This document shows, piece after piece, positions 15,007-15,993 of a stretch of 15,993 nt of DNA. Numbering within the stretch: position 1 is the stretch's first letter; every line of letters starts with the position of its first letter. Source of the stretch: CAZBNB01 sp964493245 (GTDB taxonomy: Bacteria; Pseudomonadota; Gammaproteobacteria; Legionellales; Legionellaceae); the NCBI GenBank assembly GCA_964493245.1, contig CAZBNB010000033.1, forward strand, positions 1 through 15,993. The letters run 5' to 3'. Below the pieces are notes generated by a model. The model was not told the DNA's origin. It worked only from the letters and a program-made list of their open reading frames with translations, and ran no database searches. A program made the translations under genes and the position numbers.

Positions 15007-15056
15007 GCTTCGAACCAAGGTGTCGGGGGTTCGAGTCCCTCCGAGCGCACCATTTA
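15007..15056 (+). repeat. attR: right copy of the 50-bp island direct repeat
   Basis: This is identical to 7691-7740, the 3' half of tRNA-Arg plus ATTTA. The 5' half of a tRNA is absent upstream, so this is not a functional tRNA gene. It marks the far end of the island; sequence to the right is the original chromosomal flank of tRNA-Arg. Confidence 0.92.
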
Positions 15057-15122
15057 TCAAGGACTTACGTGACTTTTTCAGTATACAAAAATTAGATGTA
15101 GCAAATTTGTCACACTTTTTTC

Positions 15123-15938
15123 GGTTCTGTCGCGAAAAAGTTAATAGATGCAGGATGTAGAAAAGCTGGGCGAATTTATGCCGCAAGCCCATAAAACTGT
15201 TCAAAGATAGAGTGTTTTCCTGCCTGAAGATGCTGCCCCTTTCGTAGCATGTGGTGGAGTTCAATGCCAGCTATTGTAGATTTGGCGGAGTGAAATTCTT
15301 TAAATCCTTTCATGGGTTTGGTTAATTTTTTGATGAACCGGTGATCCTGCTCCACAATATTGTTGAGATACTTGATCTGCCTCACTTTGATCTGAAGGAA
15401 CAGTCCGCCCAGCATGAAAAGCAATGCCAGATGCAGGTTGATGGCATCAATGCCAGCTTTGTTAGCCCCGCTCTTATCCATAGTCACTGTCTGCGGAATG
15501 CCGCTTGACCCAATAGCCTTCATGAAAAATGCCCTTGCTGCTGGCTCATCCCGTTTTTCTGATAGCATGAACTCAACCGTATTGCCTTCTTTATCCACTG
15601 CGCGATACAAATACATCCACTGTCCCTTCGCCTTAATATACGTTTCATCCATCCTTAAGGAACCTCCAGTGGAACGCTTGTAACGCTTGCGAAAAACCTC
15701 TTCCAGTTGTGGGGAATATTCAACAACCCAGCGATTAATGGTTGAATGATCTATTTTCAGGCCAAGCTCCAGAGCAAGCTCCTCAATATCACGATAGCTC
15801 AGGGAATAGGCAAGATACCATCTGACCAACATCAATATAAGATCTTGTTTGAAGTGCTTCCATTTGAAATTGAGCATAGCGGCTGGCTCCAAAAATGCCG
15901 GAACTCTACCAAATTCTGAAATTTTTCGCGACAGAACC
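15123..15938 (-). mobile_element. IS6-family insertion sequence, complete, 816 bp
   Basis: Terminal inverted repeats GGTTCTGTCGCGAAAAA (15123-15139 and, inverted, 15922-15938) match perfectly over 17 bases and enclose one transposase gene. Length and architecture fit the IS6/IS26 family. The expected 8-bp target duplication is absent: the left flank is CTTTTTTC and the right flank AAGTTTTT. Together with the foreign right flank (an inverted piece of the release-factor-like gene) this indicates a rearrangement after or during transposition. Confidence 0.9.
15176..15877 (-). CDS. tnpA: IS6-family DDE transposase
   Basis: This 233-residue transposase has an N-terminal HTH-like part (SYRDIEELALELGLKIDHSTINRW) and a DDE catalytic core: Asp77 in RMDETYIK, Asp134 in VTMDKSGANKAGI and Glu176 in VEQDHRFIKK. 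The block KGFKEFHSAKSTIAGIELHHM is typical of the family's C-terminus. I start it at ATG 15877, which has GGAG nine bases upstream; the frame stays open to a TTG at 15940 but that would lie across the terminal repeat. All catalytic residues are present, so the element looks active. IS6 enzymes transpose replicatively and cause inversions and deletions next to themselves. Confidence 0.92.
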   Translation of the reverse strand: MLNFKWKHFKQDLILMLVRWYLAYSLSYRDIEELALELGLKIDHSTINRWVVEYSPQLEEVFRKRYKRSTGGSLRMDETYIKAKGQWMYLYRAVDKEGNTVEFMLSEKRDEPAARAFFMKAIGSSGIPQTVTMDKSGANKAGIDAINLHLALLFMLGGLFLQIKVRQIKYLNNIVEQDHRFIKKLTKPMKGFKEFHSAKSTIAGIELHHMLRKGQHLQAGKHSIFEQFYGLAA

Positions 15939-15989
15939 AAGTTTTTCCATCCACTCAGCTAGCTTATCCCATTTATCACTGTTAACCAT
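15939..15989 (-). pseudogene. Inverted 5' fragment of the release-factor-like gene, cut by IS6
   Basis: The minus strand from 15989 encodes MVNSDKWDKLAEWMEKL, identical to the first 17 residues of the protein at 14459-14866, then enters the IS6 end and meets a stop about ten codons later. The GGQ motif is missing, so this copy cannot work. The preceding TAA of a PfpI-like gene is also present (15989-15991), so at least the operon junction is copied. The window stops there. Confidence 0.88.
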
Positions 15990-15993
15990 TAAG
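15939..15993. repeat. 55-bp perfect inverted copy of 14455-14509
   Basis: The reverse complement of 15939-15993 equals 14455-14509 base for base. One end is set by the IS6 terminus and the other by the window edge, so the true length of the repeat cannot be seen. A length of 55 equals a common assembly k-mer size, as does the 55 bases of tuf at the left edge. Confidence 0.93.

Larger units (their letters stand above)
7741..15056. mobile_element. tRNA-Arg genomic island, about 7.3 kb, probably immobile
   Basis: The island is defined by the 50-base direct repeats, the integrase next to attL, a repressor gene and unrelated cargo. Gene order from attL is: broken integrase, IS3-type remnant, broken short gene, S24 repressor, DUF1016 nuclease, then a six-gene enzyme operon, a terminator and attR. 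No replication, conjugation, capsid or packaging genes are seen, so it is either a satellite-like integrative element or the decayed remains of a prophage or larger element. Loss of the N-terminal half of the integrase implies that it can no longer excise by itself. Confidence 0.85.

Noticed and set aside
15007..15056. Possible second tRNA-Arg gene
   Set aside because: Only the 3' half is present; there is no acceptor 5' strand or D-arm upstream, so it is the attR repeat.
14947..15264. 105-codon minus-strand open frame with GGTRTPDTLVRSEVLPFQSP
   Set aside because: This is an antisense reading of the tRNA-Arg fragment at attR running into the IS6 element; a well-known spurious annotation type.

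Overview
The window looks like chromosomal DNA of an AT-rich gammaproteobacterium, probably from the Legionella/Coxiella end of the class. The left edge carries tRNA-Tyr, tRNA-Gly and tRNA-Thr running into the first codons of tuf (EF-Tu), a gammaproteobacterial gene order. The aminotransferase is close to E. coli AlaA. Several orphan proteins look like the membrane or secreted proteins of host-associated bacteria, but assigning the order Legionellales is an inference.

Bases 1-7740 are host backbone. They hold the tRNA-tuf operon on the minus strand, a strong 165-base hairpin (649-813), a small AAA/P-loop ATPase, an AlaA-like transaminase, a two-helix membrane protein of unknown function, a SAM methyltransferase, a polytopic membrane protein of unknown function, a 436-codon protein of unknown function carrying an SGHY motif, and then tRNA-Lys(TTT) and tRNA-Arg(TCG).

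Bases 7741-15056 are a compact genomic island inserted at the 3' end of tRNA-Arg. It is bounded by a perfect 50-base direct repeat (7691-7740 and 15007-15056). It starts with a tyrosine integrase that has lost its N-terminus, next to a remnant of an IS3-type element fused to the front of a short conserved gene. The island is therefore probably immobile. It continues with an S24/CI-type repressor and a DUF1016 (YhcG-like) PD-(D/E)XK nuclease. Its cargo is one tightly overlapping operon (10812-14866): a double GNAT acetyltransferase with an AAC(6')-like first half, a FosA-like VOC protein, an APH-like kinase, a second GNAT, a DJ-1/PfpI isonitrile-hydratase-like protein, and a GGQ release-factor-like ribosome rescue protein. 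Read together, this could be a detoxification module that pairs modification of antibiotic-like molecules with ribosome rescue; that joint role is inferred.

Bases 15057-15993 lie beyond the island and contain a complete IS6-family element (15123-15938). It is joined directly to an inverted copy of the first 55 bases around the start of the release-factor-like gene. Both window ends are 55-base repeats (the start of tuf on the left, this copy on the right). This suggests that the window is a whole contig from a k=55 assembly, so the right-hand junction may represent a duplication, an IS6 inversion present in part of the population, or a graph artefact.
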